Below, in pieces: positions 1-9,966 of a stretch of DNA of 62,195 nucleotides. Numbering within the stretch: position 1 is the first letter of the stretch; every line of letters starts with the position of its first letter. Where the stretch lies: contig JAHYIO010000025.1 of the NCBI GenBank assembly GCA_020543525.1, positions 1 through 62,195 on the forward strand, written 5' to 3'. The stretch comes from Coriolopsis trogii. Its lineage: Eukaryota > Basidiomycota > Agaricomycetes > Polyporales > Polyporaceae. The notes beneath the pieces were generated by a model. That model saw only the letters and a program-made list of their open reading frames with translations. It had not been told where the DNA came from and ran no database searches. The position numbers were made by a program, and so were the translations under genes.

Positions 1-237
1 GATTTGCTCTCGCAAGGATGCGATATCGTGTTGTGCGCCCGCAATAAGTACCTGACAACTTGTCAGTTGCGCACATGCTATACGGTGAAGTGAACACGAT
101 GCCTTGCACTGGTTGGTAGAAATACCACTGTAATTGTCCACCTCCCTGACGGGAAGTGACAACAGCGAGTGCTGGAGGAGCTGCTGGTGCAAACGATCGA
201 TACAATTTTCCAACGCCGCTACGTATGCCACTCGTCT
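1..237 (-). CDS. Partial gene with short coiled coil (family member D)
   Basis: Read on the minus strand, 237 to 1 is open to the window edge, so the gene is truncated by the window. After a plausible acceptor CAG at 240-238 it encodes a basic stretch (SPRQRRVAYV, partly upstream of the acceptor) followed by YVAALENCIDRLHQQLLQHS. Hydrophobic residues V, L, I, L, L fall at 3-4 spacing, as in a coiled coil. The same motif with the same spacing occurs in three other genes here (1197-2579, 19783-20597, 21275-22247), so this is probably a fourth paralogue. Like the minus-strand member at 19783-20597 it has the tail element QLLQHS and later a CKAS tetrapeptide. Upstream exons may reach an ATG at 508, but I could not find a phase-consistent junction. 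Function unknown; a basic-plus-zipper DNA-binding protein is a guess. Confidence 0.45.
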
Positions 238-1196
238 CTGACGAGGGCTTGTGACCGATCTATCAACTTGTCATGTACATACCCATCATGCAAACAAAGT
301 CAAGCTTGACGTACAATTCCTGCGTAAGAAAACCAGCCCTTCCATCACAGGGTCCCTGCGAAAACGGTGGGACTCGCCCTTTTCTTTGGCAGCTTATGCG
401 CGGTGTCGTCGTCTTCGTCACGCCATTCAGATCCCCGTTATGGGTGGAAGAGGTAGAAATGCTGCCTCGTTCGTCTCGATAACCCTGGTCATCATTGGCG
501 TCGGCCATCGACGCCTCGGCGTGAGTAGACGTGCAGAGACATTCGAAAATGGGTCGAGGCTCTCGTACCAGTTTGTTTTTTTCCGTGTCGCATTGTAAGA
601 TCAGAGCCCGAAAGTCGACCAGCGAGGAGTGGAAGAGTGTAGGGCTTTCGCGTTGATGAGGTTATTGTTGAGGATTACAAGGAAAGAGCTTGTCGCCAAA
701 GAGGTCGTTGAGGTCTTCTTAGAGAGGACAATGGGTGTCGTGGGAGAGGCACGCAATTGGGAGGATAGGACCCCATGGATGGGGGAAGGCACTTCCCGCC
801 AGGCATGCCATAATTTTTCAAACTGCGCCTGTGACTCGTGGGGGTTGCCCGCTACCCAGCTTCCACCACGTGCGAATAGGCACCCGCGTCTCGGTTTCTG
901 CATTAGCTTGTGCATTATCATTTAGCAAGTCCTAGATTGAAGAAGATTATTCAAGTCCTCTCCATGTTGGCGATGAGGGCATGCTGAATATTATTCAAGT
1001 ACAGACACAAGTCGGTAGGGATAGTCTCTTAACCGACGGCGCAGTTTACGGGCAACACCGATGCACGACAGTCTTGTGACCCAGCGGCCCGATGTCATCC
1101 GTGAAGTCGCGAGTGCTTGTGTTGCACGGAACCTAAATGCCACTGATTGGGCCCATCATGTCCCCACCCTTGGTCGGCCTTCTTGCCACCACCTAG
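238..1196. other. No firm gene; probable 5' exons of flanking genes
   Basis: This interval lies between two divergent members of the coiled-coil family. Short open frames exist on both strands: 508-263 on minus with a true ATG, and 1061-1196 on plus with a true ATG. I could not join either to a neighbour with consistent phase. No repeat or RNA gene was recognised. Confidence 0.3.
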
Positions 1197-2579
1197 CGCG
1201 ACTATGGACATTGTCCATGGGCTCCCGACCGATACTCTCAAACCCTATGCGGTTCTAATCACTGCGATACGACAGGAGATTGGTATGGGGCTGACGAGGT
1301 CGATCCGCTTATTGTTGAGGCGAACGCCATGGGAGAACACTTCTCAGTAAGTCTGTATTGCTCCGTGTTCGACCTCAATGAAGACCTGTAAGAATTGAAA
1401 ACCTGTTAGCACGTCCCCGACTCAATATCTTGGGAGCAACCACAGGAAATACTCGCGATACCTGTATGGTTACCGGATGGATCGTCTGCCGCTTGGCCCG
1501 ACAACGCTACTTTTCCATACATGTCAGCAGTCTCCTACAGCTCGTCCGCGGTGACAGGCTCTCCGCAAGTCATCGAGTGGGAAGAGTGGAACCCCTATTC
1601 CACACTAGCACAAGTCGCTGCTTGTGACGGTGGCAGCGAGACTGAGTCTATGGTTGCGCGCATGGGTACCACCGAGAACAACCGGAACCACAGTGCTAGA
1701 GTGGCTGAGTTCGTCGGTGACAACCGCGGCAGCGACGCTCAGTGCATGGCTCCCCCTACGGCAGCCAACAAGGATGAAAATCTGGCTACTTTTCCATACA
1801 TGTCAGGAGTCTCCTATAGCTCGTCCGCGGTCACAGGCCCTCCGCAAGTCATCGAGTGGGAAGAATGGAACCCCTATTCCACACTAGCACAAGTCGTTGC
1901 ATGTGACGGTGGCAGCGAGACTGAGTCTATGGTTTCGCGCATGGGTACCAACGAGAACAACCGGAACCACAGTGCTAGAGTGGCTGAGTTCGTCGGTGAC
2001 AACCGCGGCAGCGACGCTCAGTGCATGGCCCCCCCTAGGGCAGCCAACGAGGATAAAGATCGTCCACCACAAAAGCATAAAAAGTGGGAGTCCCTGTACA
2101 GGGAGAGGTATACTTCCACCGCGCGCCGCTATGGCATTGTAACATGCACCACGTGAGTGTGATTCGTACCTATCATCCATCAGCAGGATCTCAAACAGTG
2201 TGCAGCATGCACTTCAATGAGCGCACGAGGCAGGGGCGTTACATCGAGGCATTAGAGGAGCAAGTCAGACAGTTGCAAAGGCGCCTCGCGGACGCTGGAG
2301 TACAACCAGTCAAGGTAGAGCCTGTCCGCCTTGAACATTGTGTCCAAAGAGACTGTTTGAAGGTATGGTGTCATACGAGTGCCTCCCCGCCTGTCATACT
2401 GATCATATGCTGCAAACTGTAGAGAATACTGGTTCAGCAGCAAGCTGTGTTGCAGGAAGAGAGGCAGGCTAAGCTTCACGCCGAGAAAGAAGTGAGTGTT
2501 CCGCCACGCTCACTTCCCCGTACGATGCTGATACTGCCATTCCAAGCTACGGCGTCTTCAGGACCTGGCTGCAAAGTGA
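1197..2579 (+). CDS. Coiled-coil protein of unknown function (family member A)
   Basis: Exons 1197-1346, 1410-2152, 2206-2362, 2423-2491 and 2562-2579 join without breaking frame and end at TGA, giving at least 378 residues. Introns of 63, 53, 60 and 70 bp have GTAAGT, GTGAGT, GTATGG and GTGAGT donors. The first exon follows a CACCTAG acceptor, so an upstream exon is likely and the start is unknown; the first in-frame ATG is at 1328. The N-terminal half is low-complexity and holds two 93-residue tandem copies. The C-terminal part has a basic stretch (NERTRQGRYI) leading into YIEALEEQVRQLQRRL, a five-position coiled-coil heptad pattern, then a 23-codon exon of Gln/Glu-rich helix and a tail ending DLAAK. 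The paralogue at 21275-22247 has the same intron between these two parts and the same 69-bp penultimate exon. Function unknown; dimerising transcription factor is possible but no zinc cluster or homeodomain is visible. Confidence 0.55.
1505..2060 (+). repeat. In-frame 279-bp tandem duplication
   Basis: The segment starting TTTTCCATACATGTCAG at 1511 recurs at 1790, an offset of exactly 279 bp (93 codons). Similarity continues to about 2060 with scattered substitutions. Both copies are inside one exon of the coiled-coil gene, so the protein carries two near-identical 93-residue blocks. Silent and replacement differences show the duplication is not brand new. Confidence 0.9.
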
Positions 2580-3637
2580 TCGGTCATGTATATACCGTCA
2601 ACGTGTCATGACAAGACCTGAGAGTGGTGAGTATTACGTTGGTGTATCCTATGCATGAGTACCGTTCAGTGATATCGCAGTGCTCTATTACCATCATACC
2701 CTTTCCTCTAGTGTAAGTTCACTCAATGGATGCTCGTCACTAGGTTTTTGTAATCGGACATCCCGTCGCGATTGCGTTTTAGAGCTCCGCGCCGCCTGGC
2801 GTCTCTCTATCTCCCGTCATTGTTCCCTCTCTCGTAGTCGTCCCTCACGCCTTCGGACGCGCGCGCGCATGCGTCCGAACCTATTATACACTGAGCCTAG
2901 CGATTTCTGAGCCTCCAAAATGAGGTGAATGGTGCGAGTGCACTTGGGAGTGGGCGGTAGGTAGACAAAAAAGTCCCGAGGTTTAATAAACGACTTTTTT
3001 GTCCGATTGTATATCGCTCGCCTTCCTTCTTGTGCCACCAGCAGCACAGTCCCCTCCGCCATCGCTTGCAGAGCAAGCTTGATGAAGAGCGTAGAGCTCA
3101 CCGTCCATCGCACGATCCGAGACCCGTTTTCAATCTATGAAGAAAGACACCGACCGGGATGTCGCAAGGGCGTATGTCGCTCTTGCAGGACTCGACGACG
3201 ACCCCGAGCACCTCGAGGACACGCAAGAGTGCAACGAAGAGAAGCCCAAGAATGTGGCACGAGGGCTGAGGCACAGAAAGCCGCACGCGGTCCGAGTCGA
3301 TGCCGACGTCGGCGCTGGAGAGAGTAGGTTGGAAGGACGCACGACGGATCAGTCTTGCGAGGATGCAATGTGCACGTGGGAGGCCCGTGAGCGTGCGGAG
3401 GGCCGGAAGTTTTCGTTCCCGCACATATCCTCTAGCTGAAGGTCTACTGCTCACCAGATGCCTGTGCGAGGTCAGAGACCTTGGTGGCGTCGGCAGTCTT
3501 GAGGAAGACACTGTATAGTGTATGATGTCCATATGAGGATCAACGGAATAGTAGGTAGACACGCATCGAATAATGTATGTAGACATGCAGCAATTCCCCT
3601 ATTGTACGTACAGGCCATACTCGCCAAGCATGCAGAC
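2580..3637. other. Intergenic, no supported gene
   Basis: There are overlapping open frames on both strands at 3098-3586, which look like mutual shadows in GC-rich sequence. A CG-alternating run (GCGCGCGCG) lies at about 2861. Nothing else was recognised. It separates the 3' end of the coiled-coil gene and the 3' end of the SANT-like gene, so it is a convergent intergenic region. Confidence 0.4.
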
Positions 3638-5059
3638 TCACAAGTCCCGCATGAGGTACTTCGTTAAGCACTCGATCACCGCTTTTTTGATCTCTTCGTT
3701 CTGTGGGCCGTTCTTCAAGATCTCCCTCGCGAACGTCACTTTCTCTATCGAGATGTCCTTCTCCCTGTCCTTCCGCGCGTGTTCCGTACACGCCTTGTTC
3801 ACTTCCACTTGTTGCTGCAGGATGTCCTTCAGCGACATGCAGACTCCCAAAATTGACTCGGTGACAGCGGTGAGGTGCGTGAGCGCATGCGTCGCCTGCA
3901 TAGTTTGCTTGTGTGCACGAACATCACCGGAAGAGTTTTCGGGGAATGGTGATTGTCTCTGGCCCATCCCATTCATTGTAGCGACCTTCGAGGCCCGCGT
4001 GTTGCTGGCGTCGAAGGAGAGGCGTGCGGGGAATTGGACGCATTGGCTTCCGAAGAGCGGAGGTACGGGAACGATGGCCGTGACTGCACCGTCCTGCTCG
4101 ATCCTGCCTGGCGGTAGTCGGAAGGTTGAGATGGCGGAGGGGAGTATGCGTATGGCGGCTGCGACTCTGCGACTTGATCAGAACCCTCCGGGCTTGCTTG
4201 CATGCTGTGGCCCACCATGAGCTGAGGGTCAAACGTGCTGTGCAACCCCATCATCGCATTCGGTATAGACGACGGCGCCGGCCCAACAATTTGGTCGGTC
4301 GGCCCAGAATACGGTGATGGCAGGCCCGTCTTCGGGTCCTCGCAGTATCTGTATTTACGCAATTGAGCGAGCGTGTGGTTCGAGGTTGGCATACATGAGC
4401 TCACCGTCTCTTAAATAAGTCGAACCAGCCAGATTTATACCAAATGTCTATGACCTTCACGTTCAGGTTGCCGACGTTCAAGCCAGCGACCCGCGCAGTT
4501 TCTAGCATAGCTTCAATATGTGGCTGCTCGGCGTTGGGGTTCTCCGCGTGGAGCTTCCGGAAGTGGTTGGCGGAGAATACTTGAAAGGCATGCATCTGCT
4601 TGAAGACTTCAAGGTTTCGGTTATAGCAACTCTTTAGCGCCGAGTACGACTTCCTCCCGGGGAAGAGTTCGCTTGAACACTGCCATGGCGAAAGTCAATC
4701 ATTGATACGCGTACAACCACGAAGATATGATGCACCTCCCGGAACATGGTATTTGTCCTCGTCCGCAACGCGTCCCAGTGGACGTCACTTGCCAGCAGCC
4801 AAGTGAACAGCCGCGTTTTCTCCTCCACCGTCCAGTGTTTCGCGCCCCCACTGGTGGCCATGTCCAGGTCGTAGGTCTCCTCATCGTCCTCCTCCCCAGC
4901 GCCTGCTGCGGACACGCTCAAGCTTCCTCCCCCAGCGGAATGTCGTCGCTTCTTCCCGGCACCGTCAGGTGTAGCCGAATCGGGCTGCTTGCGCTTCCCA
5001 CTCGCCGCAGTCGCGCTACCAGAGTTACTCCATGTTTCCTGTCCATTCAATATCGGCAT
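3638..5059 (-). CDS. SANT/Myb-like DNA-binding protein
   Basis: Four exons (5059-4736, 4679-4405, 4348-4067, 4004-3638) splice in frame to about 415 residues. The first two introns are 56 bp with good signals; the third, 62 bp, is less certain. An N-terminal region with a basic NLS-like KKRRHS precedes a domain beginning KHWTVEEKTRLFTWLLAS with spaced Trp residues as in SANT/Myb-like folds. It continues through FPGRKSYSALKSCYNRNLE and later GNLNVKVIDIWYKSGWFDLF. I recall this arrangement from a basidiomycete SANT-like family, but the assignment is from memory. A Pro/Ser-rich linker leads to a predicted helical C-terminus (about residues 320-415). The frame stays open upstream of the ATG to about 5270, where TTACTAAC plus ATCAG looks like an intron end, so a further 5' exon is likely. 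Role: probably nuclear, regulatory. Confidence 0.6.
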
Positions 5060-5980
5060 GGCAGGCAGGGGCGACTGCTCTTCCTCTACTGCTTCCGTCT
5101 GTTGCGACTGTGGGTAATGTGGGTGAGAGTAGAGGAGCTCGGCCTTATGCGCGCTTCGGGGAGGGGGTTGGGATGGGATGGCATTGACGTTGTGCGCCGC
5201 GTACCCGTCAGGACCGTGGGCTTTGCCGTTATATCCATAATTTCTGTCGACCGCGCCATATTGGCGTGCGTTCGGCTCCGTCTGATCACCCAGAGAGCGT
5301 TAGTAACCGCGCAGGCAGCAAAGGGGACACGGAACGGGGGCATTTGCATGTCATAGTGACTATCCGTAGGCGCCACATACGGGCACGCGCAGGGGAACTC
5401 CGTCACGCGCGGGTCTCCTATGTATGGCAATGTACTGGCCTCGACCATCCATCCTAATCTCCCGCACCTGGGCTAAGCAGGGGGACTTTCTCAAGACCGA
5501 CCACTGGCATAGGCCTTTGCATTGGAGCTCCCTCATCTAAGACGGTGCACACATGCCGCCGTGACGAGACGAGACAAACGAGACGAACCTGCTGCATCTG
5601 AACCGCGGCCAAGTGATTTGACGACCGGCCCATCACCATAGCTTGGGTGTGATATGAGTTGGACCAGGCTGCGACTGCCCGCTGCCCGCCACCGCTGGGG
5701 GTCACGCCGGCATGGCTGATGGAACTGCGATGGGTGAGATACGCCGACGGAATGCCCGGGGCTGCAATCAGCGTCTACGAAGGGAAGAAGGCCGGCGTAT
5801 TCACCTCTTGGATAATGGCATGCTGGATCAAGCTCGAGAGTGGCGGGGTGGTTGGTCGTCTAGACGTGCATGTGGGTACCTTTTGATAAGGCCCGAGGCG
5901 CTTAGCGGCCCGGCTACGGTGCGCCCTCCCCATGCTACCACCATTCTCTCCCGCCGAGGCAAGCCTAGAGGAGAGCCGCT
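5060..5980. other. Probable 5' exon of SANT-like gene and unassigned sequence
   Basis: On the minus strand 5060-5270 is open and continuous with the SANT-like first exon, rich in Gln, Pro and Tyr. A perfect TACTAAC branch-like sequence near 5310 precedes an AG at about 5283, suggesting an intron. The rest to 5980 holds short frames on both strands with no recognisable product. Confidence 0.35.
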
Positions 5981-6400
5981 GTGGTCGGAACAGCTGTGTT
6001 GCAAAAATGCGACAGCGCATGCGTGCAGTTTACTACACCAGCACTCGAGACTCATTCAAGCTCAGTGCCAGCGACCGAGTACCAGACCTGGGAAGGGAAT
6101 TCGAAGAGTCCATGGGGCGAATACATGGTCCGCGGTTTTTCCCACAGCTACGCGTCGGATGGGGCCCACGCCATCAGGCTGTGTTATCGCGCAACTGCGG
6201 ACTCGTGTGTGCCGGCACCACAACGTACGTAGGAGGCGGTATGGTTAACCCACCCACTTACCTCAATATCATTGTCAGGCAGTAACACTACAGGCGCGTC
6301 TCAATGGGTTTTTGATGGTCGCTTAGGAGGAGGGTGGCTTGTACGTAACGCAGCCCTGAGCGCATCGCAGACACGCTTCCCTCAATGCGGAGTTGGGTGA
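5981..6400 (+). CDS. Possible small gene of unknown function
   Basis: An open frame from about 5981 reaches a GTACGT donor after position 6221; a 54-bp GT...CAG intron then rejoins in frame and runs to TGA at 6398-6400. The product is Ser/Thr/Gly-rich with no domain I recognise, and the start is not defined. Support is only the clean intron and in-frame continuation. Confidence 0.25.
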
Positions 6401-6836
6401 ACTGGACCACGGCGTGCATCGGGCGGAAAAGCGGATTGGGGAAGGCTTGGACCCTCCAAGGAGGTCCGTACCTATCGTGATGGACCCCGTGGAAGGGTAG
6501 TATGAGACTGAACCTTAACTCGTTTAGGTGGAGGTCTGAACCTTACGTCAACTAGGCATGTGCTGGAGAAGTGAACGTTATCTTCATTAGGCATGTCGGA
6601 GCCTACTGTGGCACCGTGGTAGGAGCTATGCGACGAGTGGGTGGGCAACCAGAGGAACGTTCGTGCATAGGACTGTCTGTGTTTCCGGCCTTCCGCCTTT
6701 TCCTACCCGCTTGTCTCTCTTGGTGCAGCAGGTCCTCTCCGCATAACGCCATTGTGAGGCTTGTTGCAACAGGGTACGTCCGCGTTCATGGAAAGGACAT
6801 GGTATGGTGTTGAAGGGTCGCTTTATACGCGCAGTC
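6401..6836. other. Intergenic, upstream of the CstF64-like gene
   Basis: Short frames only. It contains the presumed promoter of the gene starting at 6837; no TATA box at a convincing distance was seen. Confidence 0.35.
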
Positions 6837-8437
6837 ATGAGCAAAGTGGTCTTCGGTACTATTTGGCTTTTGGACCTCTGTCTATCACTAAGTCATGCGT
6901 TCACGCAGTTGGAAATGTCCCGTATAACATGTATGAAGTGAGTACAGGTGTACACTTCTCTGTTTGAGCTGTTACCTCATGACAATCTTGCAGAAACAAC
7001 TCATGGATTTCTTTGACTCGGAAGTCGGTGACGTACTGGGCGTAAGGTTCGTGTCTCCAAATGCACTTACCGATGATATTGCCATAACGTCTCTTATATG
7101 TCAGACTCCAGTTCGATCGAGACAAGGCAAGAGGGTGTGGCTATTGTGAATTCAAGAGTGGGTCAATATGACACGACGTAGGAAATGGCATACTCACTTT
7201 TCCATCCTGGTCAGACGAACGAGCCGCTCGAGCCGCGGTAAGAAGAGTGGACGGGAAAACAATCAGCGGACGGAGGTTACGAGTCAATCTCGCTGAACCT
7301 GATCCTCTGTACGAGGGCATGACAACGGTGCGCGGCCAAATTGTCGAATTCCCGTTGGACCCCTCCTCTCGGGGTAGACGTAACAGCGACCGACGAGCAT
7401 TACATCAAGAGCCGGATTCAGGTCGTGGGCGCGAGAGGGATGCTGAACAGGAGGGAGAACAGCGCCGGGAGCACGATGGAGAGCGCGATGATGACCGCGA
7501 GCGCGAGCAGAAGCAAGAGCAGTGGTCCTCAAGATCCCGACGTGAATCGCTGACTCCTGCCCGAGTTCACGCATGGATGGAAACACTGCCTCAAGGCATT
7601 CCTCTCGAACACGGCAAGACAGCCATCCAGGCCATCAATAATCTCCTTGCAAACACGCATCCCAGCACACTATTCGCTGTGTTAGCAGAGATGCAGGTGG
7701 AGTTCTGTTGTGTTTCACTCTGTGGACGTACTGCTAACCGAGTTCGCGCAGTCTCTTGTGCGTACACAACCTGACGCAGCAAGCACACTGTTAGAAGCTA
7801 CTCCTCAGTTGCGGTACGCATTGGCACGAGCGCTCACGGTGCTCAATGTCGTTAGCGACATGCAGCCGGAGGTATGCATCTACTACATCACCTGCGTCTG
7901 CTGCGCCGTTTATCCACCTGACGTCCACCTCTACCGGTAGTACACCCCTCACATCGCCGAAATGGCGACTCCTAGTAATCAATCGCCCTCAGTCGCCAAC
8001 GGCTTCTCCACTCCCACCTTGTCAATAGCTACAGTCTCCAGTTTGCCGCACTCGCATACTTCGCAAAACCGGTCCACCCTTGTCATGCAAGATACAGTAG
8101 ACGCTATTGCGCAGTCCTATCAAGCAGCACAAAGCAATCTATCAGGGAGTGTTTATCCACTTCCGGCGGTGCAACCGCCACCGAGTGTGTCCACGTTTCT
8201 CACATATTCACCAGTACCACAACCGCCTCACCCGACCGAGTTTTTGATGCACCCCTCAATGCCCACACTACGAGCAACGAGCACATCTGATACGCTAGCC
8301 TCAGGATTGACTGATGAAGAAAGGGTGAGTTCATTGGTTTATCTACTGCTGCGCGAACGATCATAACCTCATGTCTTGTCCCGTGACAGAGAACCCTCAT
8401 AGACATTCTACGCGTCATCCCACGCCTCCTGCAGTAG
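6837..8437 (+). CDS. RNA15: CstF64/Rna15-type cleavage factor subunit
   Basis: Eight exons (6837-6855, 6910-6938, 6994-7041, 7112-7157, 7215-7696, 7752-7871, 7941-8324, 8390-8437) join in frame to about 391 residues. The start MSKVVFVGNVPYNM is an RRM RNP2 strand; RNP1 is RGCGYCEF (residues 39-46), and the RRM closes with GRRLRVNLAEPDP. An Arg/Glu/Asp-rich linker follows. The hinge comes next (WMETLPQGIPLEHGKTA and later QPDAASTLLEATPQL), the segment that in CstF64/Rna15 binds CstF77/Rna14. After a Ser/Pro/Gln-rich stretch the C-terminus is LTDEERRTLIDILRVIP then stop, shorter than the usual C-terminal domain that contacts Pcf11. By family, it recognises U/GU-rich pre-mRNA in the nuclear 3'-end processing complex. 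The exon 3/4 junction is the weakest: it gives a short loop, and the alternative acceptor at 7104 breaks frame. Confidence 0.8.
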
Positions 8438-9405
8438 TGTACAGTCAACAACAACCTCGTCCAGCGTGTCAGAGCGATCTTACTATGCGCCGGCTCGCTC
8501 ACACTGATCTCCACTGGATTTGGACATTTGAATCTGTCGGCTATTCCTAACTCAACAAGGCTCAACGTGGCTTCAGACTGCAATGCATAGAGTGGCGGCA
8601 CACAGTAGCCCGTCATGATGCTCCTGGCGGCCTCCCAAAGGTCCAATGGGTAGCTAGTCCCCGGAAGAGCAGCTATCTAGCCATGCACTCAGAGAACGCC
8701 GTGTCGTGTGATGACCACAGGCCTTTTCGGCGACCCGAAAATGCCGCACCGGTGGTGTTACCGCACCGTGATGGTAGCCACATTGAACTCAGTGCCCAAG
8801 GTCAGCAAGAGGATATTCCTGCTGAATATAAAGTCATTCCTTAGGCTCCTCATACCCTCACATAAGTCTTAGTATGTACGAGGTCACTGTATCATGCACA
8901 GTATTGTCTAGGTTTCAATCCTTTGACGGTGTGATGCAACTGTCAGCCAAGGTGTAGATAACAGACGCATTCATATATAAGGAGGAAATTGGGTTGTAAA
9001 CGCAAGGCTTATACTATATGAATATGAAATCGGTGCACCTACGCCCGGTTGCGGAGATAATTCGCCAATTTGAACCGCGTGGCCGACTGCCCTGCGACCG
9101 ACGTCCGAGCTCTCATGAATCACCTTTCTGATCAGCATTTCACTACATAAGCGTCGATGACGGCACACGGCTACAGAATGTAGGAGGAAGGCTACGTACA
9201 CCGCCATATCGTCGCGGCCCATGTCCTCAAAGCTACAGTAGTCTACGGTAACTCCTGGAGACGACGCGCACGCTTACGCGCCGGCGAGCGACCGCTGATG
9301 CTCCCATCTCCGCTGCTGTTCTTCAGAGCGTTCGTCTCACGCGGGCCGCCTTTCTTCCTGGACGCCTCTGCTCCATTGCGCTCCTCCTTTTGCTTGTTCT
9401 CCTGC
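8438..9405. other. Mostly unassigned; possible C-terminal exon of the AT-hook gene
   Basis: A Lys/Arg/Glu-rich frame on minus (9440-9243) looks protein-coding and may be a further exon of the AT-hook gene, but I found no splice junction with matching phase. A minus-strand frame at 8646-8200 overlaps the 3' end of the CstF64 gene and looks like chance. Nothing else was recognised. Confidence 0.3.
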
Positions 9406-9966
9406 TTATCCGTGATCTTCTGCAACCGCGTGGCCACCACATTTCAGCGAATGATGAGCATCGCACATTAGGAAGAGAGGACGAGCCTTAGCACTTCTCA
9501 GGATCATTTTGCCTCCCGATAGGCCGGCAGTACTACTTCCCGCCAGAGTCGTTTTGGTCTTGCTACCTGGAGGCCGCCCACGTTTGCGTTTTGTAGGAGC
9601 CTCCAACGGAGGCTGGTCTGTGAGTGAGACAGCGATGGTGTCGATCAGTGCATTGCCTACGTTGGGTCTGTGGGAGACCGGGCGCGAGGATTACTAACCA
9701 GACCCTGCGTGGCCATTCGCGACCAAAGTCTGCTTGTTCTTGCCGCCTGGAGGCCGCCCGCGTTTGCGTTTGGCAGAAACCTCCGACGACGGCGACCGGG
9801 CTGTGGGGCGCAGAGTGGTCTAGTCGGTCACTACCTCTCATATGTAGCGTCAATGCGGTGCAGGGTTTGAGAATGACTGACCAGACTCTAGCTGATCTTG
9901 CATGTCTTTGTCGCTGATCAGAGTGGCCGCGCCGTTTCCGGCTATAGGGAGGGGCCAAGCAGACAT
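9406..9966 (-). CDS. AT-hook protein with two hooks
   Basis: Exons 9966-9882, 9800-9699 and 9617-9406 join in frame to 132 residues, starting MSAWPLPIAG. Exons 2 and 3 each encode an AT-hook, KRKRGRPPGG and KRKRGRPPGS, the core that inserts into the minor groove of AT-rich DNA. Both introns are exactly 81 bp with similar GTCAGT/GTTAGT donors and CACAG acceptors, because the intron+exon unit is duplicated. The protein is therefore probably a chromatin-associated DNA-binding factor. The true C-terminus is uncertain: the third exon may splice onward to a basic frame at 9440-9243. Confidence 0.6.
9530..9881 (-). repeat. 183-bp intron+exon tandem duplication
   Basis: Unit 1 (9881-9699) is an 81-bp intron plus a 102-bp exon; unit 2 starts at 9698 with an 81-bp intron plus an AT-hook exon. 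The matching core is CAAACGCAAACG, GGGCGGCCTCCAGG and CAAG in both, with a matching donor context TCTG|GTNAGT. Similarity fades after the hook, so the copies are diverged. Confidence 0.7.

Noticed and set aside
3098..3586. 162-codon minus ORF with overlapping ORFs in four other frames
   Set aside because: Mutual shadows in GC-rich sequence with no splice cues or family motif.
8200..8646. 148-codon minus ORF
   Set aside because: It overlaps the 3' exons of the well-supported CstF64-like gene.
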